Shown: positions 35,642-48,479 of the stretch, piece by piece | Numbering within the stretch: position 1 is the stretch's first letter | Layout: every line of letters starts with the position of its first letter | Assembly (NCBI GenBank): GCA_003415625.1 | Contig: PYIU01000002.1 | Span: 6,634,001-6,698,000 of the forward strand | Origin: Aquanectria penicillioides | Taxonomy: Eukaryota; Ascomycota; Sordariomycetes; Hypocreales; Nectriaceae | Length of the DNA: 64,000 nt | Direction of reading: 5' to 3' | Made by a program: the position numbers and the translations under genes | The notes under the pieces: model-generated | What the model saw: the letters and a program-made list of their open reading frames with translations, nothing else | Told to the model about the DNA's origin: nothing | Database searches by the model: none

Positions 35642-38600
35642 GAAATCCATTTATTATTTAATACCTATAAATTTAATAGCATTTAATTAGATTATTAGCT
35701 AAAGGATAGTAAAGCAGTTAAGGGCCTAATAGTAAAGGCAAACTTATTTAATAGCTATTGCCTTAAGGACTAAATGGCTTTAGGATAATTTAATATTTAT
35801 TCCTAAAAGTTTAGTAATTAACTCTCTTTTAGCTTATTATATAGTAACCTTCTAGATTAGTATAAAGCTATTAAGTATTAAGGGAACTGTTCTAAAATTT
35901 TAGGATATAGGTAGATTTTTAGGTTCTAATAAGTTCTATAAGCTTATATTAATTAAAGAACTTTCTATTGGCAATATTAAATTCATTAAGGATAATAGTA
36001 TTAATAAAATCTTGCATTTAATTGGTATTTAAAGTAATTAATTAAGTATTTTTCTTTTGCTTACACTTAATAAAAATTTAATTGTAGTGCATTAATGCTA
36101 AAGGGGATTATTAATAGTATTATATCTATTATTAAAGATTAAGGGCTGGGTTATAAGGCATTTAATAATTAAAGTTTTAGTAAGTTTAATTATTCCTTAA
36201 ATATTAAGGAAAAGAAGGAAAGCGCTTAAAAAGCTATATTCTTAATTTCTAGCTTACTTAATAATAGGTATAATAAAAATAGAGAAATTATAAGGCAATT
36301 CTATTTTAGTTATAATCTCCCTTTATACTATAGTAAGTGCAATAGCTTGCTTATTCTAAAGGATATTAATAGTATTATAAATAATTAAATGCTTTAGCTA
36401 TTTATCCTAAATAAAGAAGCTTTAATAGATAGCATTAGTGAAGTAAGTAAAGCCAATTAATAGCCTTTTATTATATATTGCTTATTGGAACTCTATAAAT
36501 ATAAAACTAATTAAATATTTAGTCTTTTTAATGTTTATCCCTTTTAATAAAAGCTTATAAGAGAAGCTCTTTTGCTTTTATTTATTCTTTTTAATTTTAG
36601 TGCTTGCAATTAAAAGATTAGTTTGGTAAATTGCAAGGATATTAGTAAGTCTATAAGTAAGGGTAGTAAGGAGGGCTTAAATACTAAAGTTTAAGGCCAT
36701 TTCCTTCTTCTATAGGTTTTTAAATAAGTTCTATAGATCTTAATAATAGGATATTTAGGCTTAGCAAGAGTTAGAAGGGAAGTCTTTAAAGCAACTAATA
36801 TTAGTAAGCTAAAAATCTAAATTGCTTTTATTACCTAAAATAGGCTGAGTTTCTAACTTATTAGACCAATAATCCCAATTTATTTAAGGGTAGAATAGTA
36901 TAGATTAACTATTAAGCAATTAATTAAATATTTTAATAGTGTTTTTTTTGCTAAAAGAAAAGAAATCTTTAATTCTACCTTTATTTTAAATAACTCCTTT
37001 AGCTATATAAAGGTCTTTACTTAGCATTAAAAATTATGCCTTTAAAGTAATTGTACTTAAGGTTGCTTTTTTTGGCCCTATTATAGAATAGAGTAAAGGT
37101 TAATAGGGGGTTTAAAAGCTTATAATTAAATGCTTATAACTTAAGAGATAAAGATTATTGGTATTTTATAGGTATTATAAATAAAGTTAAAGTAATATAA
37201 TTTACTATAAAATTATTGGAAGGAGGGAAAGAGTTGTAGGCATAAGGTAGGTTAATATAACTTAGGCGCCTTTATTTTTAGTTTGGTATTGTTTAAGTGA
37301 ATTACTGTTTTAATGTTTATATATATATAAATACTAATAAATTTCTTAAAATAATATACTTTTTAATATTTAATAAGAATTTTATTGGTATTTAGTTTCT
37401 ACTTTAAATCTTAGGGGTTGATTTCCTATTTATTATAAAAGCATTGCATTAGCCCTCCCTTTTATTTCTTTCTTTTTAGCTTATTATTTTTTACTTCTTT
37501 AATTCTTTTATACCTTTAGTTATTACTATAATTTTTATTCTTTATTTTGCAATGGCTTTATATTGCAATAAGCTTAAGTCTTTTGCCTTTATACCTTGCA
37601 ATTGTCTCCTTAATGTATACAATCTTGCTATTAGCTATATTTAGGCTTTTAAATTCTTTTATTAATGCTTTATTTATTAGTATATTTATAATGGTTTCTT
37701 CTATAAGGCTTTAATTAATGCTATTAGTACTGCTATTAAATAATTAATAAATACCCCTTTTTATATTGCTTTTTAACTATTATTTTTATTTAGTAATTAA
37801 TTAAATACTTTTAGATTTAATAATACTTTAATATTTAGATTTATAGCTTTTAAGCTTTTAATTAATTTAGCTAGCCTTTATATATTGAAATTGCCTTTAA
37901 GGAAGATAGCAAGTAGATTAATTGCAAACTTACTTAATAGTTTATTTTATAGTTACTATTTTATAATTTAGTGCTTTATTCTAAAGTAGATTTTCTCCTT
38001 TAGTATTAACTTTAGTCTATATATATCTCTATAGAATAGGCTTATTTAATAAAGTACTTTTTAATTTAGCTATTAACTTGCCTTAAGTATATTAAGGCAT
38101 TTATTATTGCCTTTATTAAATATATTAATCCCCTTATATATTATAGATATATTTAATTATATACTTTTATAGTTTTTACCTATAATAAATATATCCTTAC
38201 TCTCTTTTATATATATATTTTAGTATTAGGTTATATAGGTAGCCGCTATACTAATTGTGTTTAAAACGGTTAATCTAAATATAAATGGAGCTTCCTTTAT
38301 GGATATTAATTAAAGGGTTTTTATAAAGGCCCTTATAACTTTTCTTTAGGTAGTGTGGATATTATTAATAAGTCTATTTAGCTATTAACTTTTGCAGTAG
38401 ATTTTTTTAGGCTAACTATTTGCTTATAAATTATATGCAGTTTTTCTATTAGTAATATAGCTAGTAATTGCTAGTTAATTAAATAAATATAAGAAGTATT
38501 TAATTAAAAGCATAAAGTAGGTTTTAGTTAATAAAAATAATAGTCTTTAGCTTATCTTTTAATATAGACTAGCTAAATATAGTTTTTAATTTATTAATAA

Positions 38601-39600
38601 TAGTTTAATAGATAAAAGATAGTACTATAAAGCAATTAATTAAGTATTTTTATACCCTTTAAGGCTATTGCTATTATTATATTATTTTAATAACCTTAAA
38701 ATTTAATTTCTATTAAATATATTTAGATTTTTAAATTTTTTATAGATATTAATACTTTATTTTTTGCTATTTTTTATGCATTTTTATCTATTTTTAAATA
38801 ATTTTAACCCTTTTGCTATAGTTTTTAGGCATTTTTATTCTATTTTTATTGATTTTTAATATAATTTTTAAAGTTTTTAAATAGATTTTAGGGATTTTTA
38901 GGGATTTTTAGCATTTTTTTAGGGTTTTTGGCCAATTTTTAGTTGTTTTTATCTAGTTTTATCCAGTTTTACTATCCTTTTGCTTGCCTTTAATTGCTTT
39001 TTATTTTGCTTTTTTACTTTATTTTAGGCAGCTTGTCTTTTTTTAATATAGTATTAGTTTTAGTATCTTTACTTTCCCTTTTTTAACCTTTAGTATCCCT
39101 CCCTTAATAGCAATCTAGCTATTTTTAGCCTAATGCTATTACTAACTATTTAATTAATTGCTTATTATGTTTTAGTATTGCATTTACTGATTGCTACTTA
39201 TCTTTAGAATTTAAACTTTAATAATCTCCTTAGGCCTAATATAAATATATATTATAGTATTATTATTTAAGCTTTTTATAGCATTTAGATTAAGTTTATT
39301 TTATTCTTGCTATTCTATAGATTTAGTTTATATTTAATTAAATGCTTCCCTTTTTTTTTTATCTTTAGTAGTACTTCCTAACTTACATTAAAAGTCTTTT
39401 TGTTATCCCTACTTATTTATTACCTATTTTTGTTCTCTATAAACTTCTTTAATTAATTACTATAGGTTGTATTAAAAAGCTTAACTCTATCTATAGTATT
39501 AAGAATATAACTCTTTATTTTATTAAATGCATTAGCAATTCTATAAAGGCCTAATTAATGCAGCTTTATTTTTGCAATATAAAATATATCCTTTTAATTC
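35642..39600. other. Unassigned E2 sequence 3' of integrase
   Basis: About 4 kb of RIP-mutated sequence inside E2 without a recognisable protein on either strand. A T-rich stretch at 38,740-38,960 repeats GGGATTTTTAG-like units; on the minus strand it reads as a lysine/asparagine-rich low-complexity segment. It could be an extra ORF of the element or a further insertion whose ends I could not find. Confidence 0.4.
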
Positions 39601-42600
39601 TATATATTATACTAAAAAACTAAATCTCTTATAGTAAGAGGCTTTTTATGCAGTTTATATTAATTCTTTTTGGTCTTTCTATTGGCAATTGACCTTTAGA
39701 ATGCAATTACTTATTGCCTAGCTTTTTCTATATCTTTTTGCTTTTACTTTAGGATCCTAATTCTTTACTTAAGTAAGTCTTTAGTAGAGGTTATATTATT
39801 CCATTTAATTAAATGCTATATAGGCACTTCCACTTTTAGAGGAAGGACTAGCTCCTATTTATAGAGTAAATAAAAAGGTAATCTTCTATATAAGGCGTAG
39901 ATAGCTACTCTTTTAGCCAATAAAGCTATTAGTAAGATATTTACCTATTTTCCTTCTTCTTTACCCTTTTTCTTTAGGAAACTCATTATAGTAGTATAAC
40001 TACCTTTAATAAATTTATTTACTTTTAGATTATAAGTAAAAGTATTAATAACTTCTATACTAAAGCTATTAAGATCTTTAGGAATCCTTTTTATAATCTC
40101 TTTTCTATTATTAGTAATTATTTTTTTTAGCATTCTATACTAATAGTGCAATTTTTTAAGGAATTTTATAATATAATAACTATTTAATCTTAGGATTAGC
40201 TTGGCCTTTATCTATCTATAAAGGTTATATTTAGCTTTTAATATAAATTTAAATCCTTTATTAAAAGGTATATACTATCTATTAAAATAAATCTTTATTA
40301 TTAAATAGGTAGGCTTAATAAGTATAAAGGCTTCTATTAGTCTTTAGGGAATATATATTTAATATATTAAGCACTATTTAATAGCTTCTATAATGCTCCT
40401 TTTTATACCTTATTAATAGTACCTTTTAAAGAGAAGTATATAAGTAATATTGCAACTATAATGCCCCTATTAATATAGTATAATTTAATTAGATTCTTTT
40501 AAATATTTTCCTTTTTTATAATTAACCTTAAGTTGCTTCTCTATTTCTTAGCCTTAATCTATAAGTAGCTATCTCTTATAAAGTATTTCTTAGCCTTTAG
40601 CTATAAGTATTAGTAATTCTATAGGGTAATATCTATTAGCCTTTTTAATAAAAGTAAGTATTCCCCTAATTGCAATAAGGGTCTACTATAATTCTTTTTT
40701 AACTCTATTAGTTTATTCTTAATTTTAATAATATTAAAATAAGTATTAATAAACTCTTTAATATTACCCTTAGCCTTTTAGTCTATTTAATTAAATGCTT
40801 TTAAACCTTTTTTAGATAGTCTATTAGCTATATTGTTTTTATTTTTAGGAATATATTAAATAGTAAAGTTAAATAATAGAATATAATTAATCTATTAGAT
40901 AACTATTATATTAGGGATATTGCTAGCCCTACTATTAAGCTAGTAAACTAGAATTTAGGAATTTATTTTTAAGATAAAGGGCAATCTATATATATAGCTA
41001 TAGAGGCGTTTAATCCTATATAATATGCCCTTATATTTAAGTTTAATAGCATTATACCTTTATTTTATAGGAGTCTAAAGACTAGATTTATACCTTATTA
41101 AATGCCTTTTCCCCTTTATTATTTATATTAATACTGCACTCTAGCCTTCTTTATTGGCATTAATTATAAAAATAATCTCTTTAAATCCTTTAGAAAGGTT
41201 TAATATTGCTAGAATAGAAGTAAAGATTATCTTTTCTTTAAGAACTGCTATAGCATTAGCTTATTCCTTACTCTATATCTATATAGTATCCTTTTTTAAT
41301 AATTAAATAAAAGGTTTAATAATTTAGGCATATCTTTTAACTTAAATTTAATAGTAGCCTATAATTTCTAAAAACACTTTAATTTACTTTAGGTTATAGT
41401 ATCTTTTCTATTTATTAATCTTAATTACTTTTTTCTCTATTAGCTGCCTTTTAGCTATACTGCATAAATATCTAATAATAACTGCAGTATACTAATAGAA
41501 CTTTAACTTCCCTATAGAAATTGTGCATTTAAATAGCTTAACGTTTAAAAGAGTTTTATCTAAATTAATTAAATGCTTTAGAATAAATTTCTATACATTA
41601 GGGAGCACCTTTTCCCTATTATATTTAGTCTTTAGTTCTTTAATAGCAATATTATTTAAGAAGGCTTAATAGACTTCTAGTAATAGATTAAAAAGGATTT
41701 TAATTATAATCCTTAAGAACTATACTATTAAATTAGTTCCTTTTTGCAGTAAGGTATATATCCTAAAAAGCCCTAATGGCATATTAAAAGTTATTAAATC
41801 CTAACTTTTCTCTACTAAAGTAATTTAATTATATCTTAAAAAGAAGTCTAAAAGAATTAGGATTTTATATATTTTAAATTTAATTAAGAATTTATTAGCT
41901 TCTAAAGGAATTAATCTATTTTATATTGTATATATATTATATCTTTTAGCTAAATTAATTAAATAGAGTCCACTATTCTTTTTTACTATTAGTATATATA
42001 GGTTTTAATAGGTAATATAAAACTCTTAAAGAATTCCTCTTTTTATTTAAGTTTTTAGTAATTTAATAATTTTCTTTTTTAATCCTTTAGGGATTAAAAT
42101 ATTTTCTATTTGCTAGGCTTTATATTTAATTATCTTAATAATTTATAAAAGGGCCACTTTAAGGTTTAGTCTTCTATACTCCTTAAAATCCTAAATAAAT
42201 ACTGCTTCTCTATTATAGAGAATTTTCAAAAGGACACTTTTTTTTTTATTAATAAAGATCCCTTCTATTTAATTAATTACTTTTTAAAGTCTTTCTTTAT
42301 ATAGCCTTAATCCTTTAGCTATTTTAAAGAACTTAAGTATTAAGAGCTTTAAGTACTTAAACTTCTCTTTAAGGTCTCCCTTTACTTTCTTTTACCTTTT
42401 CTTCTTTTAATATAGATCCCCTTTAGGGATAGATCTATTTAATAGAATATTATCTTTAGAATATATTTTATTAGCTTTTTATTTATATATTATATTAATA
42501 AATGCCACCTTTTCTCTTTAGTATATAGCTAATTATAGCTTCTCTTTTGCCTTTATTACCTTTATATAGTTAACCTTTAACTAATTCCTAACTATTAATT

Positions 42601-45500
42601 AAATTACTGCTTTTATTAATGCCTTATTTAACTATTTAATTAATTGCTTATTATTATTTTCTTTTAGACCTTATAATTTTATTAGTTTAAAAGAATTTTA
42701 GGAACTTATCTTTAGTTGCCTTAAGTAATCTCTATATTTCTTAAGGTATTCTATCTAATATTTTTAGCAATAGGCATAATAATTTTAATTAAGTTAAATT
42801 AATATTATAAAAGCATTTTTCCTTTTGGAGATATATAGTTAAATATAACTTTAGTAGCCTTAATAAAGGGCATTCCTAAAATAAAAGGAATAAAAATATA
42901 TTTTTTTAAAGCAATATAGAATCTTTATACTATTTAAATATTTTTAAGAAATAGCTTAATATTTACTTCTTTATGCATTTAAATTTAATTATTAAAGTAA
43001 AATATAGTAGAAGCTTTTATAGGCTTTACTTTTAGTTTGCATTTTTATACTATTTTATTAAAAATAATATTTCCTTTTAATCTAAAATCTACTAAAGCTT
43101 CTTAAGTTATTCTATTAGGGTTACTTAACTTTACTTAAATTTTTAGCAGTTTTTAATATTAAGCTAAAGTTTTTTAATGCTATTAGTCTAAAATGTTTAT
43201 ATAGACTATTAGATGCATTTAATTAAATATAACTTTTCCCCCTTTAGTTATTATATAGCTAATATTAACTTTATTAATACTTCTTTAATCCTTAATAAAG
43301 TATTCTTTAGGCAATAGTATATAATAAGGTTTAGATTCCTCCTTAATTAATATACTATTAATACTATACTGCTTAGCAATATAGTTAAAGTATTCCTTTA
43401 AGAATATTACTTTTAGATTATTAATTATAATTAAGTTAATAGCTTGCTAAATCTATCTCTTTTTTAATAAGGGTTTAGATTTTACCTATTTAACTTATTT
43501 TATCCCCTTTATATAATTAAAAACTATCTTTAAGATATTATTACCTAAAGGAGGGTTAAGGGTAATTAAGTCCTTAATGGTTATTTAAACTTTTAATTTT
43601 GCTACCTTTTTATAAACTTATCTTCTTATTTAAATAACCTTAAGCATTTAATTAAAAGCATTCTAATCCTTTTCTTTAAGGATAATATTAGCAATCTCCT
43701 TATCTTTAATAAGTTCCTTATTTATAATTTAAATAGAAAATTAAGTTCTTTTTTCCTCTTTTTAACTAGCTAATTTCTCTTTTAATTCTACTTTTATACA
43801 TTTTGCAGTATTGGTTTTTAATATAATATTAGCAATAAAAGGGTTATTAATTGATTTTATAGCTTAATTATTAATAAGGATGCAATTAACTTTAGGTTTT
43901 TAGGTCTCCTTAAGGGAATTCCTATTAAGCATTAAGGAACTGTATTTTAGTTAGTTAATATACTTAAGGAAGTCTTTAATTAAATGCTTCTTTTTTTTAG
44001 TAACTTACTATTTCTATATATTTAGCTTATCTACTATTATAACCTTAGCTTAGCTATAAATCTTAAAGGTAGGGAATTCTAAAATCTATAAAATAATTAT
44101 TTTTCTTATTCCTTCTTTAATAGCAAGCTTATATATTAGTTTTAAGGGTAATAAGAGTTCTTATTGCCCTATCTAAATAAAGCTAATATTGCTATTATAG
44201 TCTGCAAATCCCCTTTTTCTATTTTCTATAAAAAGTAGGCAATAGTTTAAAAAATACTTTACTTTTATATAATAGAAGCACTTTAGATCCCTATTATAAT
44301 TTATATTAATATAGAAGTTATAATAGGGATATATATAATTAAATTCTTTTATTTAATTAAGGTTGTTTTTAATTAATAATAATAATTCTATTTTTAGTTA
44401 ATTAATCTTTTAGTATATAATTCTTTTTAACTCTTGCAATTTATTTATAATGTTTTAGGCTATATTAATTTATAGCTTCTTTATTTCTTTAGTAAAAAGA
44501 CTTAACTTCCCTTTTAAGCTTTAGATAGAGTTAGGGAACTTAAGCTCTTAATGCTAAAGCTGATTTTAATAAGCAAAAGGTTTTTTAGTTTTCCTAAAAT
44601 ATCTAAAGTTATTATCCTTCCTTTCTATCTAAAAGATTTAGATTCCTTTTTTAGCATTAAGGAAGTTCTTAATTAGCCCAATTATCTCTTTATACTTTAT
44701 TATTCTTAAGGTATTTAGGTATTTCCCTTTCTATTAATAGATATTAATAATAATATTTTTTAGTATAGCATTATAAATAGCTTAAGCCTATATTATAGAA
44801 GCCTTTTAGCTAATAGAATCTACTCTTCTATTAAGTTAAGTATGCTTTATAAGCTATTAAAGGATAACTCTATACTTTATAGATTGAATTAAAGTTATAT
44901 TTATTTACTAAAGCTTATTCTTAAGTAAATCTAATTAATTTAAATTCTAATACTTAAAGGTTTCCAAAAGGTTCTACTTTATAGTAGCCTAATTATTGCC
45001 TTTTAGTAAGTTTATAATATCTTAAGATACTTTAAAGGTTATATAGTATATAAAAGCTTTACCCTTTATACTATTTATAACTCTTTAGCTAATTATAAAT
45101 CTATTATATAATTTAAGGAAATATATAATATTCCTTTTATTAAAAATTATATTAAGCAATTAAATAGAGATAATAATTGCTTCTATTATTTTAGCTAATA
45201 TATTTAGTTTATTTTCTTTAGGAATGTTAATATTAATAGTATTAATTAACTTAAAAAGGATAGTTAAAAATTGTTAATTATATTAACCCCCTTTACTTTT
45301 AATAGGGCTTAAGGGGTTTAATTGCATTTAATTAAATATTCCCTTTATTTTTTTATTTAAGGGCACTAATAAATTATAGTTATTAGGATTCCTATAATAA
45401 GTGTTTTAGTATATATATATAGGGGAGTATAGGCTAGCTGCCTAACTCTTAGGGTTATAAGTTACAATAAAATAATATATATATATAATAAAGGAATAAA
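39600..45500 (-). pseudogene. E2 gypsy pol remnant (reverse transcriptase, RNase H, integrase)
   Basis: Read on the minus strand, two decayed blocks are clear. Near 41,210-41,110: PSKGFKEIIFIINANKEG, a stop, SAVL, the start of gypsy RNase H (family: DAS-x(3)-G-AVL). Near 41,040-40,840: YNAIKLKYKGIL, LPFILKI and YIPKNKNNIANRLS, matching E-x-L-A-x(2)-AL and the closing V-x-G-x-x-N-x-x-AD-x-LS. The 62-residue open frame at 40133-39945 with IITNNRKE and FTYNLKVNKFIKG corresponds to the integrase core (D-N-G-x-E-F, then Y-x-P-Q-x-N-G-x-x-E). Order along the minus strand is RNase H then integrase, as in Ty3/gypsy. No intact frame remains. Confidence 0.75.
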
Positions 45501-46209
45501 ATAATAAAATAAATTAAAATATATACTAAAATAATTAAAAAAAGTAAAGAAAAGGGATAGTAGTATTATATTTAGTAAGGCTTTATTTTAATAAATTTAA
45601 ACTGGCTTTTTAGAATTAATAATAATAGATAAAGTAGCTAATTAAAATAGTAGTAAGTATATATATACACCCTTTAGCTAAAGTCTAAAGATTAATAAGG
45701 ATAATAAAAATTTCTTATTCTCTATAATTAATTAAGGGTTAAGTAATTTTCTTCTTTTTTTTCTTTCTTTTTTTTTAGTCTATAAATTAAGCTTTTAGCG
45801 GTCTTAAGTGTACTTTAATATTTAAAAGTATTTAATTAAATGCTTATATATTATTTATACTATTATTTTACCTTATATGCCTTTATGCTAATATATTAAT
45901 ATTATATTAGGTTATTGAATTTTTCTATATATTTGCTTTAGCTATAGTAATAGGTTTTCTTTTTTTAGAATATAAACTTATATTAATATCTTTACTTACT
46001 TTTAGTATTATTTTTAATTTTAATGCCCTCTATTTTTATAGAAGTAATAGGTTTTCTAGTATTTAGGAATTCCTAAATCTTTACAATTAATTGTTTACTA
46101 CTTCTTTAGGTTCTTAATAATAGCTTAAAAGTATTATTAAAGAGTTTAATTAAATACTTTAGTGTCCTTTTAAATAACTTAAAGGCTTCTCTTTACTATA
46201 ACCTTTAAA

Positions 46210-46592
46210 TGTATTAATAGATAGGGATATTGGCTAAAATATATACCCTACCTAAAAGGGTATAGGGTAAGTAGGTTTAATTAAAGATTAAATAGCCTTT
46301 TTAAGTAGCTATAAATAACTTAAAAGAGTATTAAAGCATTTAATTGAATGCTTTAGAGTGTCCCTTAAAGAAAAGAAAGAAAGAAAATAGGGCAGAAAGT
46401 TATAAATAAAGTAATATTATAAGGGGCTGCATTAGGACTTTAATAGGGTCTAAATGCAAGGAATTTAGAATTTCAAAAATAAAAATTGATTGGAGAAAAC
46501 TGCCTGTTTATTTTCTATATCTTTAAGGTCCCTTTTATTTTCCTGACCAACCTGATAATAGATTGATCCACATTACCCTAGACCCTAATTTA
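46210..46592. repeat. E2 LTR copy 3 (5' LTR)
   Basis: The least mutated copy at its right end (CCTGACCAACCTGATAATAG kept). It carries the palindrome in the form GCATTTAATTGAATGC. Confidence 0.88.
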
Positions 46593-46596
46593 GTAT

Positions 46597-47806
46597 ATAG
46601 AATTAAAATAGTTTTATTTTAATTATTAAGTATATATTAAGAAAGTACTAAATCTTATTATTTAAAATATTATATGCATTTTCTATATAGTTTCTCTTTT
46701 TATTCTATATTTTTATAAAGTAAGCAGCCTTTATTAAATTTAGCTTTTTATTTAAAACCTTAATTAAAGGGATTATTTAATATAATATAGTATTATTAAT
46801 ATTATTTTATATATTTATTTTAAAAAAAAGGATTATTTATTTTATTAAAATAATTATATTTATATTGCTTATCCCTTTACCTTTCCTTAAGGATATTTCT
46901 TAAATTAATCTTTTATCTTTAGACTTTATTTCTTTCTTTTTGCTATTATATTCCCTTTTATTATTATTATTAGGCATAAAGTTCTATAGTATTAAGGTTA
47001 ATATTATTTAAAATATTATTTTTTAAATAATAAAAAGCTTTTATTATTACTAATATACTTTTATCTTAAGGTATACCTTAAATTTATATAATATATTTTT
47101 ATTTTAAATTAAAAGCTTCTTTACTTTTAAGAGTTTAATAAAAATAATATTAATCTTTATATTCTTCTTCTCTATATAGATCCCCTTATAATATAGTATA
47201 TTTCTTAAGCTTTTTTATATAAATATCTTTAATTAAGTAAAGTTATTAATATTTTAATTTTAAAAGTTCTCTTTAAAGTCTTTTAATTACTCTTCCTTTA
47301 ATAGAGTAATCTTTACTTTATAATTAAAAATGCATCTTAAGGCATATATATTATATTCTATCTTTATAGTTTTTAGTTTCTTTTTAAATAAATAATAGAT
47401 ATTTACTTAATTAAAAAGGTTTATTTTTACTTTAGCTATATTAATTAATTTAAGAAATTTAATTCTTTTTTTAATTATTAATTAAATTTTATTGCTTTTA
47501 TTTATTTTCTATATAAATATAATACTATATATTATATATTGCTTATTATTTAATATATTTAATAGTATTATAAAGTTCTATTAATATATTATAAAGAAAT
47601 ATTATGCATTATAGTATGCAATAGGGCATGCCTTAAAAGGTTAGTTAAGACTCCTTTAGTATATATTTAAGTAAGTAGTATAAATAGCTTATAGGTTATC
47701 TTCTTGCTAGATTATATACTATAGCATTTAGCTTTATACTTAAGGCATATAAAGTAAGTCTCTTTTAGCTTGCTATTTTATATTATCTAATAGTAATACT
47801 AATTAG
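46597..47806 (-). pseudogene. E1 internal region, 5' part
   Basis: 1.2 kb of decayed AT-rich sequence between E2 and the right E1 LTR. As E1 seems to read on the minus strand this should hold the gag start. Nothing recognisable survives. Confidence 0.45.
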
Positions 47807-47996
47807 TGTTAGTAGGTAGGGGTTATTGCATGCAGTGGTTTTATTGTATTTAATTTATCTCTCTCTCTCCCCTTCTCTAGAGGAAGGGCTAAGGCCATCT
47901 TCCTTATAGAAGAGCCTATATCTCTAACAGTTATAAAACCAGACTCTAGCCCCACACCCTTTATAACGCCTGCATTACAATATAAAGGAACCAACA
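47807..47996. repeat. E1 LTR, right copy (190 bp)
   Basis: TGTTAGTAGG to AACCAACA, followed by TSD ATAGC (47997-48001). Partner of 14254-14443. Confidence 0.9.
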
Positions 47997-48001
47997 ATAG
48001 C
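47997..48001. repeat. Target-site duplication ATAGC, right, of E1
   Basis: Exact repeat of 14249-14253. Confidence 0.85.
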
Positions 48002-48400
48002 CTTATTAATAAAAGGCTAAATAAATAATTAAAAGTATATAATACCTTTCTTTTTAAAGAATATTAAAACTATCTTCTTTAAGTAGCTTAATCTAGCTTC
48101 TTTAATTAATTCCTTAACTTAAATATAAGGGTTATGCCCTATAACTTATAGTATCTATCTCCTTTTCCAGTCTTCTATCTTATGCAGCCGGCTAGACCTA
48201 AATTGATCTTAGCCATTCTATTGGTTATAATATTGCCTTACTATACTATAAATTGCATACCGACTTAGCCCCTCATTATGCGCAATAGAGGCAGCGGATA
48301 CGCTTGAGTTGTACCTCTAAACAATCCTTGTTCTTGTATAAAGTAAATAATGCACTTGCGATACCATTCTAACCTTATTTGGCTGTGCAATAAGCTATTG
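48002..48400 (-). pseudogene. Tc1/mariner transposase remnant, N-terminal part
   Basis: Minus-strand reading gives pieces of the DNA-binding region: GLFRGTTQAYPLPL in the first helix-turn-helix area, and further on a KxEDWKR...INPYI...KELIKEA-like stretch typical of the second. Interrupted by stops and frameshifts. It joins the C-terminal part at 13560-14248 if the nested elements are removed. Confidence 0.6.
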
Positions 48401-48450
48401 AAATTGAATGTTAATTATGGTGTAGGTAGAGGGAAAGTAGGGTACATGAA

Positions 48451-48479
48451 AATGTGTCGTAACTTTTAATGCCCCACTG
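48451..48479. repeat. Right terminal inverted repeat of the Tc1/mariner element
   Basis: Ends GCCCCACTG, followed by TA; inverted partner of 13349-13377. Confidence 0.85.

Larger units (their letters stand above)
32726..46592 (-). mobile_element. Large Ty3/gypsy retrotransposon E2 with duplicated 3' end (13.9 kb)
   Basis: Three direct copies of a 383-bp LTR (32726-33108, 34184-34566, 46210-46592). Gypsy pol lies on the minus strand, so the right LTR is 5' and the left ones 3'; purine-rich tracts next to both left LTRs agree. The 3' LTR together with 1,075 bp upstream of it is repeated in tandem (1,458-bp units 32726-34183 and 34184-35641). About 4 kb between integrase and this duplication is unassigned. 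The element is less AT-shifted than the copia copies but still heavily mutated. Confidence 0.8.
14254..47996 (-). mobile_element. LTR retrotransposon E1, inserted in the Tc1 transposase and itself interrupted
   Basis: Two 190-bp direct LTRs (14254-14443 and 47807-47996) with TG...CA ends, eroded to TA...TA on the left, and a perfect 5-bp TSD ATAGC. After removal of later insertions the element is about 5.7 kb: 14254-16768, 30900-32725 and 46597-47996. A purine-rich tract next to the left LTR on the minus strand suggests transcription on the minus strand (left LTR is 3'). Coding sequence is destroyed. On the minus strand near 16,400-16,530 the degenerate reading resembles an integrase C-terminal domain. 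Superfamily not certain. Confidence 0.85.
13349..48479 (-). mobile_element. Tc1/mariner element, outermost host of the nested island
   Basis: 29-bp imperfect terminal inverted repeats (23/29 matching) start CAGTGGGG and end CGACACATT. A TA target duplication flanks them (13347-13348 and 48480-48481). The element's own sequence is only about 1.38 kb: 13349-14253 at the left and 48002-48479 at the right. The rest is later insertions. The transposase was on the minus strand: the DDE C-terminus is at the left end and the helix-turn-helix N-terminus at the right end. Both parts are mutated beyond function. Confidence 0.85.

Noticed and set aside
32820..46350. CRISPR-like array made of the GCATTTAATTAAATGC repeats
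   Set aside because: Spacing is irregular at about 0.3-3 kb, the organism is eukaryotic, and copies lie inside LTRs and former coding sequence.
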